The notes: a model not told the origin generated them from the letters alone. A DNA stretch of 64,000 nucleotides from Janthinobacterium tructae (GCF_006517255.1 NZ_CP041185.1:434001-498000); one strand, 5' to 3'; positions 49,129 to 59,084 are shown, numbered from the stretch's first letter. Numbers and translations are program-made.

Positions 49129-49226
49129 GCGCCTGAGAAAACGTCCATGGCGGCGTTGCATTGCCTCGCAGTACGATTCGTACCGTCTTCGGCAAGGCGC
49201 CTTGCCCTGAACGTTTTTCAGGTGCC
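49129..49226. repeat. Palindrome-ended intergenic repeat, family B, copy 1
   Basis: A 98-base element between def and the PilZ gene. The ends are complementary: GCGCCTGAGAAAACGT at the left and ACGTTTTTCAGGTGCC at the right. Inside are TCCATGGCGGCGTTGCA, a small central stem GTACG-ATT-CGTAC, CGTCTTCGGC and GCGCCTTGCCCTGAACG. The second copy is at 57484-57585. Confidence 0.75.
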
Positions 49227-49300
49227 TCGCGAGTTTGACTGTCAAAAAAAATGGCCGCGCAGCATCAGCTGGGCGGCCATTTTTTATGGGCGAAGCGAGT

Positions 49301-50065
49301 TTAGCGCACCTTGCGGCTGCTGCCCAGGTGATCCAGCAGCGCTTTCAATTCATCCTGCATGGCATCCGTCAGGTTCAGGAAGCGGCAGCCGATCTGCACC
49401 TGTTCGCCCAGCAGGAAGGAGCGGAAGGTGCGCGAGAGGCGGATTTCCAGGTCGGCGATCATGACCTTGTCCGGCCCCAGTTCCAGCCGTACGCGCGACA
49501 GCTTGCGCCCCACGTACAGGCCGACCGTATCGCGCGGGTGGGCACGCATGCCGATGCCGCCGGCCGAGAAATCATACAGCTGCAATTCATACGGTCGGCC
49601 CTCCAGCACAAAGGCGGCCAGGTAGTACACGCCCAGCGGCGTTTCCAGGCGCGCCGATTCGCGCCGTTCCAGCACCAGGCAATGGCTGGGGAAGTTCGTC
49701 AGGTAGACATTCGGCCGCTCGGGATACGCCTCCCATTCGCCATTGATGGTAAATTGCAGCTTGGCGTTTTGCACCCACGACACAAACGTGGCGCCGCCTT
49801 CGGGCAGGGTGGTCCCCTCATTGAGTTCCAGCACGAATTGCGGCAAGTCGTCGTCGACGGACAAGATGCGCGCCATGATGACGTCTTCGCCGCCTGTCGG
49901 GTAGATGGAAATGGCGTCGCCGTTATCAGCCAGGCTGCACAGGGTTTCGCCGATATCCCACGGATCGCTCATATGGTGCGGCTTGGTGCCTGGCTCCATC
50001 GGCTCGGCCACATCGGCCAGGCTGGGCGCGCCTTTGCGCAGGGGATTGGGGATGGGATCGTTCAC
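49301..50065 (-). CDS. YcgR-type PilZ protein, putative flagellar brake
   Basis: A 254-residue protein with an N-terminal YcgR domain (about 40-135) and a C-terminal PilZ domain that binds cyclic di-GMP. The two binding motifs are visible: the RxxxR type in LERRESARLETPLG (about 145-158) and DxSxxG in LYDFSAGGIGMRAH (about 178-191). Such proteins slow the flagellar motor at high c-di-GMP. It is consistent with the chemotaxis genes at 17-31 kb, though not adjacent to them. The 128 bases between it and the next gene are A/T rich and hold no recognisable feature beyond a likely promoter region. Confidence 0.88.
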   Translation of the reverse strand: MNDPIPNPLRKGAPSLADVAEPMEPGTKPHHMSDPWDIGETLCSLADNGDAISIYPTGGEDVIMARILSVDDDLPQFVLELNEGTTLPEGGATFVSWVQNAKLQFTINGEWEAYPERPNVYLTNFPSHCLVLERRESARLETPLGVYYLAAFVLEGRPYELQLYDFSAGGIGMRAHPRDTVGLYVGRKLSRVRLELGPDKVMIADLEIRLSRTFRSFLLGEQVQIGCRFLNLTDAMQDELKALLDHLGSSRKVR

Positions 50066-50193
50066 GACAGCGTATCTCTTTTGTTCTAATGGGGAATAGT
50101 GTATAGGTTTAAGGCAATATTTGCTAACTAAATCACAATAATTACCTTTTTTGCACTATTTTTGTTGCCTGTTGGATATAGAACTCGGCACGC

Positions 50194-50943
50194 TTAAAAC
50201 TGTTCGTCCGCGCTCAGGTAACGCCACTGGCCCGTCGGCAAGTCGCCCAGCTTGACCTTGCCGATGCGCACGCGTTTCAGGCCCAGCACTTTCAGGCCGA
50301 CCGCTTCGCACATGCGGCGGATCTGGCGTTTCTTGCCTTCGCGCAGGGTAAAGCTCAGCTGGTCTTCATTTTGCCAGCGCACCTTGGCCGGCAGCAGCGG
50401 CTTGCCGTCGAGCCACAGGCCGTGGTTGAGCTTTTTCAGCTCGCTGTCGGGCAGGACGTCGCCCTTGGTGTAGCTCACGCGTACCAGGTATTCCTTGTCG
50501 ATATCGGTATCGTGGCCGATCAGCTGCTTGGCCACGCGCCCATCCTGCGTCAGGACCAGCAAGCCGACGGAATCGATGTCCAGGCGCCCGGCGGCCACCA
50601 GGCTGCGCAGCTGGGTCGGGTGGAACTGTTCCGGGCTGCGGTCTTCCGCCCAGCGGTTTTCCGCCTTGATCAGAGCCACGGCGGGCGTGTAGCCATCTTC
50701 GGCCTGGCCGCTGACGTAGCCGACCGGTTTGTTGATCAGTACGGTGACGCGTTTCGATTGCTCGGCCGCCGCCTGGCGTTCCACGGTGACTTTCTGGCTC
50801 GGGTATACCTTGCTGCCCAGCTCGGACACCACCTTGCCATCTACGCGGACCCAGCCGCGCGCAATCCATTCATCGGCTTCGCGGCGCGAGCTCAGGCCCA
50901 GTTCGGACATGCGTTTGGACAAGCGTAATAATTCTTCGGTCAT
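50194..50943 (-). CDS. RsuA/RluB/RluF-family rRNA pseudouridine synthase
   Basis: A 249-residue enzyme that isomerises a uridine in ribosomal RNA. The S4 RNA-binding domain is at the front (LSKRMSELGLSSRREADEWI), the catalytic Asp is in GRLDIDSVGLLVLTQDG (about 120-136), and the basic loop KKRQIRRMCEAVGL is near the end. Sequence details (VLINKPVGYVSGQAEDGYTP) lean to the RluF-like branch, but the target base is not certain. It lies 41 bases downstream of glnD. Confidence 0.88.
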   Translation of the reverse strand: MTEELLRLSKRMSELGLSSRREADEWIARGWVRVDGKVVSELGSKVYPSQKVTVERQAAAEQSKRVTVLINKPVGYVSGQAEDGYTPAVALIKAENRWAEDRSPEQFHPTQLRSLVAAGRLDIDSVGLLVLTQDGRVAKQLIGHDTDIDKEYLVRVSYTKGDVLPDSELKKLNHGLWLDGKPLLPAKVRWQNEDQLSFTLREGKKRQIRRMCEAVGLKVLGLKRVRIGKVKLGDLPTGQWRYLSADEQF

Positions 50944-50984
50944 GTTGTTTCAGTTTCAGTAAGGGTAGGCGCTGCGCGCAAGGT

Positions 50985-53552
50985 TTACACCTTCAGCGCA
51001 TCGAGTAAATCGGTTTCCAGCAATATCTGGTTGCGGGCATTGTTGAGCGCGGGACCGTCGACGAGGAAGACGTCTTCGACCCGCTCGCCCAGGGTCATGA
51101 TCTTGGCCGTGTGCAGGTTGATGCGGTACTTGGTCAGCACATTGGCGATCGCATACAGCAGGCCCGTACGGTCGTTGGCGGCCACCGACAGCAGGTAGTA
51201 CTGGCCCTTTTCATCGGGCCGCAAGTCCACCGTCGGCTGGAAAGGGAAGGTGCGCGACAGGCGCGACAGCCGTCCTTTGCCCGGCTGCGGCAGCGGCGTT
51301 TGCGACTGCAGCAGTTCGCCCAGCTCATGCTCGATCAGGCTGATGATGTCGCGGTAGCTCTTGGCGAAGTTCTGCTCGGTGACGAGGAAGGTGTCGAGCG
51401 CATAGCCATTCCTGGTCGTGTGGATCTTCGCGTCGAGGATGCTGAAATTCTTGCGGTCGAAATAGCTGCAGATGCGCGCGAACAGGTCAGGCTGGTCGGG
51501 AATGTACACGGCCACCTGCAAGCCTTCGCCGATGGGCGCCAGCCGGCATTTTACCACTGGCAACTTGCTGTCGAGTTTGTCATACAGCGAGCGCGTCTGC
51601 CAGGCGATGTCGGAGGCGTCGTGGCGCAGGAAATACGCCACATCGAGTTGCTGCCACAGTTTCAGGTGGGCATCGGGCGGCAAGCCGTACAGGCGCAGGG
51701 TGGCCAGTGCTTCCTGCTGGCGGTTCTTCAGCTCGCGGTCGGCCGTGTGCGGCTCGCCGCCCAGCACGCGCAGGGTGATCTTGTACAGGTCTTCCAGCAG
51801 CTTGCCCTTCCACGCGTTCCACACTTTCGGGCTGGTGCCGCGGATGTCGGCCACCGTCAGCAGGTACAGGCCCGTCAGGTGGCGCTCGTCCTTGACCACT
51901 TTCGCGAACGCGGCGATGACGTCGGGGTCGGACAGGTCCTGCTTTTGCGCCACTTGCGACATGGTCAGGTGATTTTCCACCAAGAAAGCGACCAGTTCAG
52001 TGTCTTCTGCCGACATGCCGTGGTCCTGGCAGAACTGGGTGGCGTCGGCCACGCCCAGCTTGGAATGGTCGCCGCCGCGGCCCTTGGCAATGTCGTGGAA
52101 CAGGGCCGCCACGTACAGCAGCCACGATTGCGAGAAATCGGCCATCAGTTGGCTGCAGAACGGGTATTCGTGCGCATGTTCGCTCATGGTGAAGCGGCGC
52201 ATGTTGCGCACCACCATCAAAATGTGCTGGTCGACCGTATACACGTGGAACAGGTCATGCTGCATCTGGCCCACGATGCGGCGGAAATTCGGCAGGTAGC
52301 GTCCCAGGATGCTCATCTCGTTCATGCGCCGCAGCGCGTGGATGATGCCCACAGGCGCCCGCATGATGCGCAGGAAGAGGGCGCGATTGACTGGGTCCTG
52401 GCGGAAGGCGGCGTCGATCTTGAAGCGCGCGTGCCACAGCGCCCGCGTGGCGCGCGAGGTCATGCCTTTCAGGGCCGGGCGCTCCGTCATCAGCACGAAG
52501 ATTTCCAGCACGGCCGACGGGTATTGTTCGAATGTATCGTCGGCGCTGATGTCGATCAGGCTGTTGACTTCATTGAAGCGTTCGTTGATGGGTACGGCCA
52601 CGTCGTCTTGCGGAAACAGCCGTGCCTCGATGTTTTGCAGCAAAATCGTGTTGAGCTGGGTCACCGTCTTGGCGGCCCAGTAATAGCGCTGCATCAGGTA
52701 TTCGCTGGCGCGGCGCATGTGCGGCCCGCTGCCTGTGGCTTGCAGGCCCAGCGATTCGGCGATCGCCGTCTGCACGTCGAACACCAGGCGGTCTTCGCGC
52801 CGTCCCGCATGCAGGTGCAGGCGCACGCGGATATCCTTGAAGGCGCGCTCCTTTTCCATCAGCTGGCGCGCTTCCGTCAGGGTGATCAGGCCGCCTGTGG
52901 CCAGGGTGCGCCAGGAATTGGCCAGGCCGGCCGCCTTGGCCACCCACAAAATCACCTGCAAGTCGCGCAGGCCGCCCGGGCTTTCCTTGCAATTCGGTTC
53001 CAGGCTGAAGGCCGTGTCTTCGTATTTTGCATGGCGCTGGCGCATTTCCGCCGTTTTCGCCTGGAAAAACGCCTGCGGGTCCATGGCTGCCTCGTAGCGC
53101 TGCTGCAGTTGCGCGAACAGGTCCGCGTTGCCGCACACGAGGCGCGCTTCGAGCAGGCTCGTTTGCACGGTGATGTCGGCCTTCGATTCAACCATGCATT
53201 CATCGACCGTGCGGATGCTGTGGCCGATTTCCAGGCCCAGGTCCCACAGCAGTTGCACCAGTTCCTCGAGCTTTTCCTGCGTCGCCGCGTCCGGCGATTG
53301 TTGCAGCAGGATCAGCAGGTCGACGTCGGAATACGGAAACAGTTCCCCGCGGCCGTAGCCACCCACGCCCACCAGTGCCGTGCCGGGCGGCAAACCCGCT
53401 TCCTGCCAGGCGCGCGCCAGCACGCCATCGACGCTGTGGCGCAGACTGCGCAGCAGTTTTTCAGGCTTGCCGTCGGCCTGGAAGGCCGCAATGACGACCT
53501 GGCGGTCGGCTTTCAGTTGCTGTTTCAGCTGTTCCCGAATCTGCTTTTTCAT
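50985..53552 (-). CDS. glnD: PII uridylyltransferase / uridylyl-removing enzyme
   Basis: An 855-residue nitrogen sensor that adds UMP to PII proteins when glutamine is low and removes it when glutamine is high. Order: nucleotidyltransferase domain with GVGGYGRGELFPYSDVDLLI (about 62-81), helical linker, HD domain with LFHDIAKGRGGDHSKLG (about 490-506), and two C-terminal ACT domains (about 680-760 and 790-855) that bind glutamine. Length is normal. It is followed by the pseudouridine synthase gene and preceded by map. Confidence 0.97.
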   Translation of the reverse strand: MKKQIREQLKQQLKADRQVVIAAFQADGKPEKLLRSLRHSVDGVLARAWQEAGLPPGTALVGVGGYGRGELFPYSDVDLLILLQQSPDAATQEKLEELVQLLWDLGLEIGHSIRTVDECMVESKADITVQTSLLEARLVCGNADLFAQLQQRYEAAMDPQAFFQAKTAEMRQRHAKYEDTAFSLEPNCKESPGGLRDLQVILWVAKAAGLANSWRTLATGGLITLTEARQLMEKERAFKDIRVRLHLHAGRREDRLVFDVQTAIAESLGLQATGSGPHMRRASEYLMQRYYWAAKTVTQLNTILLQNIEARLFPQDDVAVPINERFNEVNSLIDISADDTFEQYPSAVLEIFVLMTERPALKGMTSRATRALWHARFKIDAAFRQDPVNRALFLRIMRAPVGIIHALRRMNEMSILGRYLPNFRRIVGQMQHDLFHVYTVDQHILMVVRNMRRFTMSEHAHEYPFCSQLMADFSQSWLLYVAALFHDIAKGRGGDHSKLGVADATQFCQDHGMSAEDTELVAFLVENHLTMSQVAQKQDLSDPDVIAAFAKVVKDERHLTGLYLLTVADIRGTSPKVWNAWKGKLLEDLYKITLRVLGGEPHTADRELKNRQQEALATLRLYGLPPDAHLKLWQQLDVAYFLRHDASDIAWQTRSLYDKLDSKLPVVKCRLAPIGEGLQVAVYIPDQPDLFARICSYFDRKNFSILDAKIHTTRNGYALDTFLVTEQNFAKSYRDIISLIEHELGELLQSQTPLPQPGKGRLSRLSRTFPFQPTVDLRPDEKGQYYLLSVAANDRTGLLYAIANVLTKYRINLHTAKIMTLGERVEDVFLVDGPALNNARNQILLETDLLDALKV

Positions 53553-53588
53553 CTGGGCCCTGGGGTGGCGGTGCGTGGGATGGAAGAA

Positions 53589-54401
53589 TCAGGCTTTGTT
53601 CAGGATCAGGGCCGGCGGTGGCGGCATGCCTGGCGAGACGGTCAGCACTTCATAACCCGTTTCCGTCACCAGCACCGTGTGCTCCCATTGCGCCGACAGG
53701 CTGCGGTCCTTGGTTTTGATGGTCCAGCCATCGTTCATTTCGCGGATCTCGCGGCGGCCCGAGTTGATCATCGGTTCGACGGTGAAGATCATGCCTGCTT
53801 CCAGGCGTTCCAGGGTGCCTGGTTTGCCGTAATGCAACACTTGCGGCTCTTCATGGAAGACCTTGCCGATGCCGTGGCCGCAGAATTCGCGCACCACGCT
53901 GTAGCCGGCTTTTTCCGCATGTTGCTGGATGGCGTGGCCGATATCGCCCAGGTGGGCGCCCGGCTTGATCTGGTCGATTCCCAGCCACATGCATTCATAG
54001 GTGATTTCCGACAGGCGCTTGGCCAGTATGGTGGGCGTGCCAACGAGGAACATGCGGCTGTTGTCGCCGTGGTAGCCATCCTTGATGACGGTGATGTCGA
54101 GGTTGACGGAGTCGCCGCTCTTCAAGACCTTGTCGCCGGGAATGCCGTGGCAGATGACGTCGTTGACGGAGGTGCAGATGGCCTTCGGGTAAGGCGTGTA
54201 GCCTGGCGGGCAGTAGTTCAGCGGGGCAGGGATGGTGCCTTGCACGTTGACCATGTATTCATGGCACAGGCGGTCCAGTTCGCCGGTCGTGACGCCGACC
54301 TTGACGAAGGGGGTGATGTAATCGAGTACTTCGGCGCCGAGCTTGCCGGCAACGCGCATGCCTTCGATGTCGGCGGCGCTATTGATACGGATGGTGGACA
54401 T
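53589..54401 (-). CDS. map: Methionine aminopeptidase, type I
   Basis: A 270-residue metalloprotease that removes the initiator methionine. The metal ligands are in NLDITVIKDGYHGDNSRMF (two Asp), FCGHGIGKVFHEEPQ (His), MIFTVEPMIN (Glu) and SLSAQWEHTVLVT (Glu). The start at 54401 gives MSTIRINSAADIEGMRVAGK, the normal opening; a longer open frame upstream is not coding in style. It is divergent from rpsB and 36 bases ahead of glnD, an arrangement common in proteobacteria. Confidence 0.97.
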   Translation of the reverse strand: MSTIRINSAADIEGMRVAGKLGAEVLDYITPFVKVGVTTGELDRLCHEYMVNVQGTIPAPLNYCPPGYTPYPKAICTSVNDVICHGIPGDKVLKSGDSVNLDITVIKDGYHGDNSRMFLVGTPTILAKRLSEITYECMWLGIDQIKPGAHLGDIGHAIQQHAEKAGYSVVREFCGHGIGKVFHEEPQVLHYGKPGTLERLEAGMIFTVEPMINSGRREIREMNDGWTIKTKDRSLSAQWEHTVLVTETGYEVLTVSPGMPPPPALILNKA

Positions 54402-54568
54402 GGTGTGATTCGCAATCTGCAAGATGTTCGGGTGAAAAGCACAGACGAATCTCAGCGTATGAGGAAACGTCTGCAAATATGTCGAAATTATAAACGAGGC
54501 GCCCGGCATCCGCCGCCTCCTTCCTATGGCAGGCAGGCGATTTTTGCGGGAAAGGCCATGGTGGATAC

Positions 54569-54593
54569 GCCTTGCACCAGTGTGGTGCAAGGC
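54569..54593. other. Hairpin in the map-rpsB divergent region
   Basis: GCCTTGCACC-AGTGT-GGTGCAAGGC is a perfect 10-base stem with a 5-base loop in the 390-base non-coding space between map and rpsB. It lies upstream of the rpsB promoter and has no U-tract on either strand. It could lie in the map leader or be a regulator site; the role is unknown. Confidence 0.45.
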
Positions 54594-54628
54594 TTGCCGT
54601 CGCTGCGCGCGCGATTTGCGCCGTGGAC

Positions 54629-54657
54629 TTGATGGAATGGGCATTTCGGTGTAGAAT
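54629..54657 (+). promoter_or_regulatory. Promoter of rpsB-tsf
   Basis: TTGATG (54629-54634) and TAGAAT (54652-54657) are 17 bases apart. Transcription from about 54665 would give a leader of roughly 128 nt before rpsB; in many proteobacteria this leader is where ribosomal protein S2 represses its own operon, and the length is suitable. Confidence 0.65.
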
Positions 54658-54791
54658 CCCGGGTTGCTTGAATTCTCTTTTGGGCAATGCAGTAAAACAG
54701 TGTCTTTAATTTATATAAACACGCGAATCCGGTCGACAAGGGTGCCTGTATGGTGACTGATCGGATTCCAGACCCAACCCTGGAGTTAATA

Positions 54792-55544
54792 ATGTCCGTA
54801 ACAATGCGCGAAATGCTGGAAGCCGGTGTCCACTTTGGTCACCAAACCCGTTTTTGGAATCCAAAAATGGCACCGTTCATCTTCGGCCATCGCAACAAGA
54901 TCCACATCATCAACCTGGAAAAAACCATGGCGATGTACCAGGACGCAATGAAGCACGTGCGTCAACTGGCTGCAAACCGTGGCACCATCCTGATGGTTGG
55001 CACCAAGCGTCAAGCTCGCGAAATCATCGCTGCTGAAGCACAACGCGCTGGCGTGCCTTTCGTTGATCAACGTTGGTTGGGCGGCATGCTGACCAACTTC
55101 AAAACGATCAAAACCTCGATCAAGCGTCTGAAAGACATGGAAGTCATGGTTGAAGACGGTTCGATCGAGAAGCTGTCGAAAAAAGAAGCGCTGATGTTCT
55201 CCCGCGAAATGATCAAGCTGCAAAAATCGATCGGCGGCATCAAGGACATGGGCGGCATTCCTGACGCAATCTTCGTCGTCGACGTCGGCTACCACAAAGG
55301 TGCGATCACCGAAGCAGCTAAACTGGGTATCCCGGTCATCGGCGTTGTCGATACCAATCACTCCCCAGAAGGCGTGAACTTCGTGATCCCAGGTAACGAT
55401 GACTCCTCGAAAGCCATCATGTTGTACGCTCGCGGTGTTGCTGATGCAATCATCGAAGGCCGTGCAGCTGCCGGTAACGAAGTTGTTGAAATGGTTAAAG
55501 CAGCCGCTGGCGACGAATTCGTCGAAGTAAACGAACAGGCTTAA
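54792..55544 (+). CDS. rpsB: 30S ribosomal protein S2
   Basis: A 250-residue small-subunit protein. [20 protein letters not shown] at the front, [17 protein letters not shown] and the later [20 protein letters not shown] are typical, and length is normal. The start ATG at 54792 has GGAG seven bases before. Codon use differs from most of the window (more T- and A-ending codons such as GTT, GCA, GAA), as expected of a highly expressed gene. It is followed by a terminator and tsf. Confidence 0.99.
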   Translation: MSVTMREMLEAGVHFGHQTRFWNPKMAPFIFGHRNKIHIINLEKTMAMYQDAMKHVRQLAANRGTILMVGTKRQAREIIAAEAQRAGVPFVDQRWLGGMLTNFKTIKTSIKRLKDMEVMVEDGSIEKLSKKEALMFSREMIKLQKSIGGIKDMGGIPDAIFVVDVGYHKGAITEAAKLGIPVIGVVDTNHSPEGVNFVIPGNDDSSKAIMLYARGVADAIIEGRAAAGNEVVEMVKAAAGDEFVEVNEQA

Positions 55545-55590
55545 TGGCCAGGCTATCGCGAGATAGCCGTTTGTAAGCACAGCAGTAAGG

Positions 55591-55624
55591 GAAAAGGGGT
55601 GGCAGCAGCTCCCCCTTTTTTTTA
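55591..55624 (+). terminator. Terminator/attenuator between rpsB and tsf
   Basis: AAAAGGGG (55592-55599 region) pairs with CCCCTTTT about ten bases later, followed by a run of T (55615-55623). A partial terminator here would give more S2 than EF-Ts, as in E. coli. Confidence 0.7.
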
Positions 55625-55702
55625 ACAAAAAAACGATAGTGACCGCTGGCGAGGCAGATCTGCCCGGCCGCGACTGTCGACTCACCGAATCAGGAGAAAC
55701 AC

Positions 55703-56614
55703 ATGGCAGCGATTACAGCAGCGATGGTAGGCGAATTGCGCGGCAAAACCGACGCACCAATGATGGAATGCAAAAAAGCACTGACCGAAGCCGATGGCGA
55801 CATGGCGCGTGCGGAAGAGATCCTGCGCGTCAAACTGGGCGGCAAGGCATCGAAAGCATCGGCACGCATCACCGCTGAAGGCGTCGTGGCAACTTACATC
55901 GCCAATGGCGTAGGCGCCCTGGTCGAAGTGAACTCGGAAACCGACTTCGTTGCGAAAAACGACGATTTCCTGGCACTGGCCAACAACGCTGCCCGTCTGG
56001 TAGCAGAACACAACCCGGCTGACGTCGCTGCCCTGCTGGCCTTGCCACTCGATGGCAAGACCCTGGACGAAGTGCGCGCTGCCCTGATCGGCAAAATCGG
56101 CGAAAACATGACCATCCGTCGCTTCCAGCGTTTCGAAACCAGCAACAAGCTGGCGTCGTACCTGCATGGCGCGCGCATTGGCGTGATCGTCGAATTCGAC
56201 GGCGCCGATGAGCAAGTCGGCAAAGACGTGGCCATGCACATCGCTGCCATGAAGCCAGTGTCGCTGTCGTCGAATGAAGTTCCAGCGGAACTGATCGAAA
56301 AAGAGCGTTCGGTTGCCCAACTGAAAGCCGAAGAAGACGCAGTCAAAGCGGCCGCCGAAGGCAAGCCAGCGCAATCGCCGGAAATCCTGGCCAAGCGCCT
56401 GGAAGGTTCCGTACAGAAGTTCCTGAAAGAAGTATCGCTGCTGAACCAGGCTTTCGTGAAAAACGACAAGCTGTCGGTTGAGCAAATGCTGAAGGCGGCT
56501 AACACCAGCGTCAAAGGTTTTGCCATGTACGTGGTAGGCGAGGGCATCGAGAAGAAACAAGACGACTTCGCAGCAGAAGTCGCAGCACAGATGGCTGCCT
56601 CCCAGGGAGCGTAA
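55703..56614 (+). CDS. tsf: Translation elongation factor Ts
   Basis: A 303-residue nucleotide-exchange factor for EF-Tu. The UBA-like N-terminus is [20 protein letters not shown], followed by the hallmark [16 protein letters not shown] (about 72-87) contacting EF-Tu, and two core subdomains. AGGAG lies ahead of the ATG. Length is normal for betaproteobacteria. It is followed by a terminator. Confidence 0.99.
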   Translation: MAAITAAMVGELRGKTDAPMMECKKALTEADGDMARAEEILRVKLGGKASKASARITAEGVVATYIANGVGALVEVNSETDFVAKNDDFLALANNAARLVAEHNPADVAALLALPLDGKTLDEVRAALIGKIGENMTIRRFQRFETSNKLASYLHGARIGVIVEFDGADEQVGKDVAMHIAAMKPVSLSSNEVPAELIEKERSVAQLKAEEDAVKAAAEGKPAQSPEILAKRLEGSVQKFLKEVSLLNQAFVKNDKLSVEQMLKAANTSVKGFAMYVVGEGIEKKQDDFAAEVAAQMAASQGA

Positions 56615-56620
56615 GTAAAG

Positions 56621-56643
56621 CGGGCCGAGAGGCCCGTTTTTTT
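56621..56643 (+). terminator. Terminator behind tsf
   Basis: CGGGCC-GAGA-GGCCCG followed by seven T. A short but classical Rho-independent terminator; pyrH then needs its own promoter in the 118 bases that follow. Confidence 0.88.
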
Positions 56644-56761
56644 GGCCCGCCCGCACCTGTCGTGCCGGGCGGCGGCATGGGCAGCCCCGCGCGCCTATCC
56701 GGCGCTGCAAGGCGCTGCGCCATGTCATACTCGAATAACCTCATTTATGGAGCCCCAGCTC

Positions 56762-57478
56762 ATGTCAAAACCAGCCTACAAGCGCGTCCTCCTCAAGTTG
56801 TCCGGCGAAGCCCTGATGGGCGATGATCCCTACGGCATCAACCGTGCCACGATCGAGCGCATGGTGGCCGATGTGGCCGAGGTGGCGAAATTGGGTGTGG
56901 AACTGGCAATCGTGATTGGCGGCGGCAATATCTTCCGTGGCGTCGCACCTGGCGCGCAAGGCATGGACCGTGCCACCGCCGACTACATGGGCATGCTTGC
57001 CACCGTGATGAATGCACTGGCCCTGGCCGATGCCATGCGCCACGTCGGCATCGTCGCACGCGTCATGTCGGCCATCGGCATCGAGCAAGTCGTCGAGCCG
57101 TACGTCCGTCCGAAAGCCCTGCAATACCTGGAAGAAGGCAAAGTGGTGGTCTTCGCCGCCGGTACCGGCAATCCGTTCTTCACCACCGACACGGCAGCTG
57201 CCCTGCGCGGTTCCGAGATCAGTGCCGAGATCGTCCTGAAGGCCACCAAGGTCGACGGTGTCTACACGGCCGATCCGAAGAAGGATCCGAACGCTACCCT
57301 GTTCCACACGATTACCTTCGACGACGCCATCGCCAAGCACCTGCAAGTGATGGATGCCACCGCATTCGCCCTGTGCCGCGACCAGAAACTGCCAATCAAA
57401 GTGTTTTCGATCACCAAGCCAGGCGCGCTGATGCGCGTCATCATGGGCGAAGATGAAGGCACGCTGGTTCACGTATAG
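56762..57478 (+). CDS. pyrH: UMP kinase
   Basis: A 238-residue hexameric amino-acid-kinase-fold enzyme that phosphorylates UMP to [23 protein letters not shown] at the front, [10 protein letters not shown] and [20 protein letters not shown] are family marks. The ATG at 56762 follows ATGGAGCCCCAGCTC. It is followed by a family B repeat and frr. Confidence 0.98.
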   Translation: MSKPAYKRVLLKLSGEALMGDDPYGINRATIERMVADVAEVAKLGVELAIVIGGGNIFRGVAPGAQGMDRATADYMGMLATVMNALALADAMRHVGIVARVMSAIGIEQVVEPYVRPKALQYLEEGKVVVFAAGTGNPFFTTDTAAALRGSEISAEIVLKATKVDGVYTADPKKDPNATLFHTITFDDAIAKHLQVMDATAFALCRDQKLPIKVFSITKPGALMRVIMGEDEGTLVHV

Positions 57479-57483
57479 AAATA

Positions 57484-57585
57484 AGGAGCACCGAGAAACC
57501 GTCCATGGCTGCGTTGCAGCGCCTCGCCGTACATTAAGTACTGTCTTCGGCGCTGCGCCTTGCCCTGAACGGTTTTCGGCACTCC
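57484..57585. repeat. Palindrome-ended intergenic repeat, family B, copy 2
   Basis: A 102-base element six bases behind the pyrH stop. Ends: GGAGCACCGAGAAACCGT and ACGGTTTTCGGCACTCC, nearly complementary. The inside, TCCATGGCTGCGTTGCAGCG, CTCGCCGTAC-ATTAA-GTAC, TGTCTTCGGCGCTGCGCCTT and GCCCTGAACGG, runs parallel to copy 1 at 49129-49226 with compensating changes in the stems (ACGT in one copy, CCGT/ACGG in the other). Confidence 0.75.
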
Positions 57586-57656
57586 CGGCTGCGCGAACAT
57601 TTACACTGCAGTGAATAATTGTAATACCCATTTATTATCAAGATATAGGAGGGCGT

Positions 57657-58217
57657 ATGTCCTTAGCTGACGTTAAAAAGAACACCCAGGAACGCATGAC
57701 GAAGTCGCTGGAAACACTGAAGGCCGACCTGGCCAAAGTGCGTACCGGCCGCGCCCATACGGGTATCCTGGACCACGTGATGGTCGATTACTACGGTTCG
57801 CCGACGGCGCTGACCCAGGTAGCCAACGTGACCCTGATCGACGCGCGCACCATCGGTGTGCAGCCGTACGAAAAGAAGATGGCCTCGACCGTCGAAAAAG
57901 CCATCCGTGACGCCGACCTCGGCTTGAACCCATCGGCACAGGGCGACATGATCCGCGTCCCGACGCCGCCGCTGACGGAAGAGCGCCGCAAGGAAATGGT
58001 CAAGCTGGTCAAGAGCGAAGCGGAAGATGCGAAGATTGCCGTGCGTAACATTCGCCGCGATGCCAACGAGTCGCTGAAGAAACTGGTCAAGGAAAAAGCA
58101 TGCTCCGAGGACGATGAGCGCCGCTCGTCGGAAGAAGTGCAGAAACTGACGGACAAGTTTATTGCCGACATCGACAAGATGGTGGTCGACAAAGAAAAAG
58201 AAGTGCTGACGGTCTAG
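57657..58217 (+). CDS. frr: Ribosome recycling factor
   Basis: A 186-residue protein that, with EF-G, splits ribosomes after termination. [20 protein letters not shown] near the front and [20 protein letters not shown] in the second half are standard. A very strong AGGAGG precedes the ATG. Length is normal. Confidence 0.98.
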   Translation: MSLADVKKNTQERMTKSLETLKADLAKVRTGRAHTGILDHVMVDYYGSPTALTQVANVTLIDARTIGVQPYEKKMASTVEKAIRDADLGLNPSAQGDMIRVPTPPLTEERRKEMVKLVKSEAEDAKIAVRNIRRDANESLKKLVKEKACSEDDERRSSEEVQKLTDKFIADIDKMVVDKEKEVLTV

Positions 58218-58235
58218 TTTTCACTCCTTTTGACG

Positions 58236-58266
58236 CTGCCCGGGAAAGCATGGCTTTTCCGGGCAG
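58236..58266 (+). terminator. Possible terminator between frr and uppS
   Basis: CTGCCCGGGAAA and TTTTCCGGGCAG form a 12-base stem with one G-T pair around GCATGGC. No U-tract follows (TGCTATTTGG), so termination would be weak. Confidence 0.5.
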
Positions 58267-58316
58267 TGCTATTTGGCGCATAATAGTTATCTTTTATTTT
58301 TGGTATTCGTGTTTTC

Positions 58317-59084
58317 ATGATCTATTCGAGTTCGACAACGGCAGTACCTGAGGTTGGCACTGTGCCGCGCCATGTGGCAATCATTATGGATGGCAATGGC
58401 CGCTGGGCAACCAAACGCTTCCTGCCGCGCGTGGCTGGCCACGTCAAGGGCGCTGACGCCGTGCGCGGTGTCGTCGAGACCTGCCTCGAACGGGGTGTCG
58501 AATATCTGACCCTGTTTGCCTTCAGTTCGGAAAACTGGCGCCGCCCGGAAGAAGAGGTGTCGATGCTGATGCGCCTGTTCGTTACCATGCTGGAACGCGA
58601 AGTTGTGAAGATGCATGCCAACGACATCCGCCTGAAAGTGGTGGGCGACCTGTCGCGCTTCAACGAACAGCTGCAGACCCTGATCGCCAATGCCGAGCGC
58701 AAGACGGCGCGCAACACGCGCCTGACGGTGACGATCTGCGCCAATTACGGCGGGCGCTGGGACATCATGCAGGCAGTCAACAAAATGACGGTCGAGGCCG
58801 CTGCCAACGGCCAGCCTGCCGGGCAGGCTTACACGGAAGAGCAACTGGCGCCGCACCTGGCCATGGCCTATGCGCCCGAGCCTGACTTGTTCATCCGCAC
58901 AGGCGGCGAGCAGCGCATTTCCAATTTCCTGCTGTGGCAACTGGCGTACACTGAGCTGTTTTTTACCGAGACTTTCTGGCCCGACTTCAATGACGAGTGC
59001 CTCGACGCGGCAATCGCGTCTTACCAGCAGCGCGAACGGCGCTTTGGCCGTACCAGCGCGCAATTAACTGAAAAGACAAACTGA
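58317..59084 (+). CDS. uppS: Undecaprenyl (isoprenyl) diphosphate synthase
   Basis: A 255-residue cis-prenyltransferase that makes the C55 lipid carrier of cell-wall synthesis. The catalytic Asp is Asp 25 in [33 protein letters not shown] and the [19 protein letters not shown] segment with [12 protein letters not shown] at the end are typical. Its stop overlaps the cdsA start (TGATG). Confidence 0.98.
   Translation: MIYSSSTTAVPEVGTVPRHVAIIMDGNGRWATKRFLPRVAGHVKGADAVRGVVETCLERGVEYLTLFAFSSENWRRPEEEVSMLMRLFVTMLEREVVKMHANDIRLKVVGDLSRFNEQLQTLIANAERKTARNTRLTVTICANYGGRWDIMQAVNKMTVEAAANGQPAGQAYTEEQLAPHLAMAYAPEPDLFIRTGGEQRISNFLLWQLAYTELFFTETFWPDFNDECLDAAIASYQQRERRFGRTSAQLTEKTN

Noticed and set aside
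51111..54632. A 1173-codon open frame on the plus strand opposite glnD and map
   Set aside because: It is antisense to two clearly conserved genes, has His/Gln/Arg-rich low-complexity content and no recognisable domain. Such frames follow from strong G/C third-position bias. The same holds for 34188-36929 (opposite gcvP), 23168-25039 (opposite mgtA) and many others.
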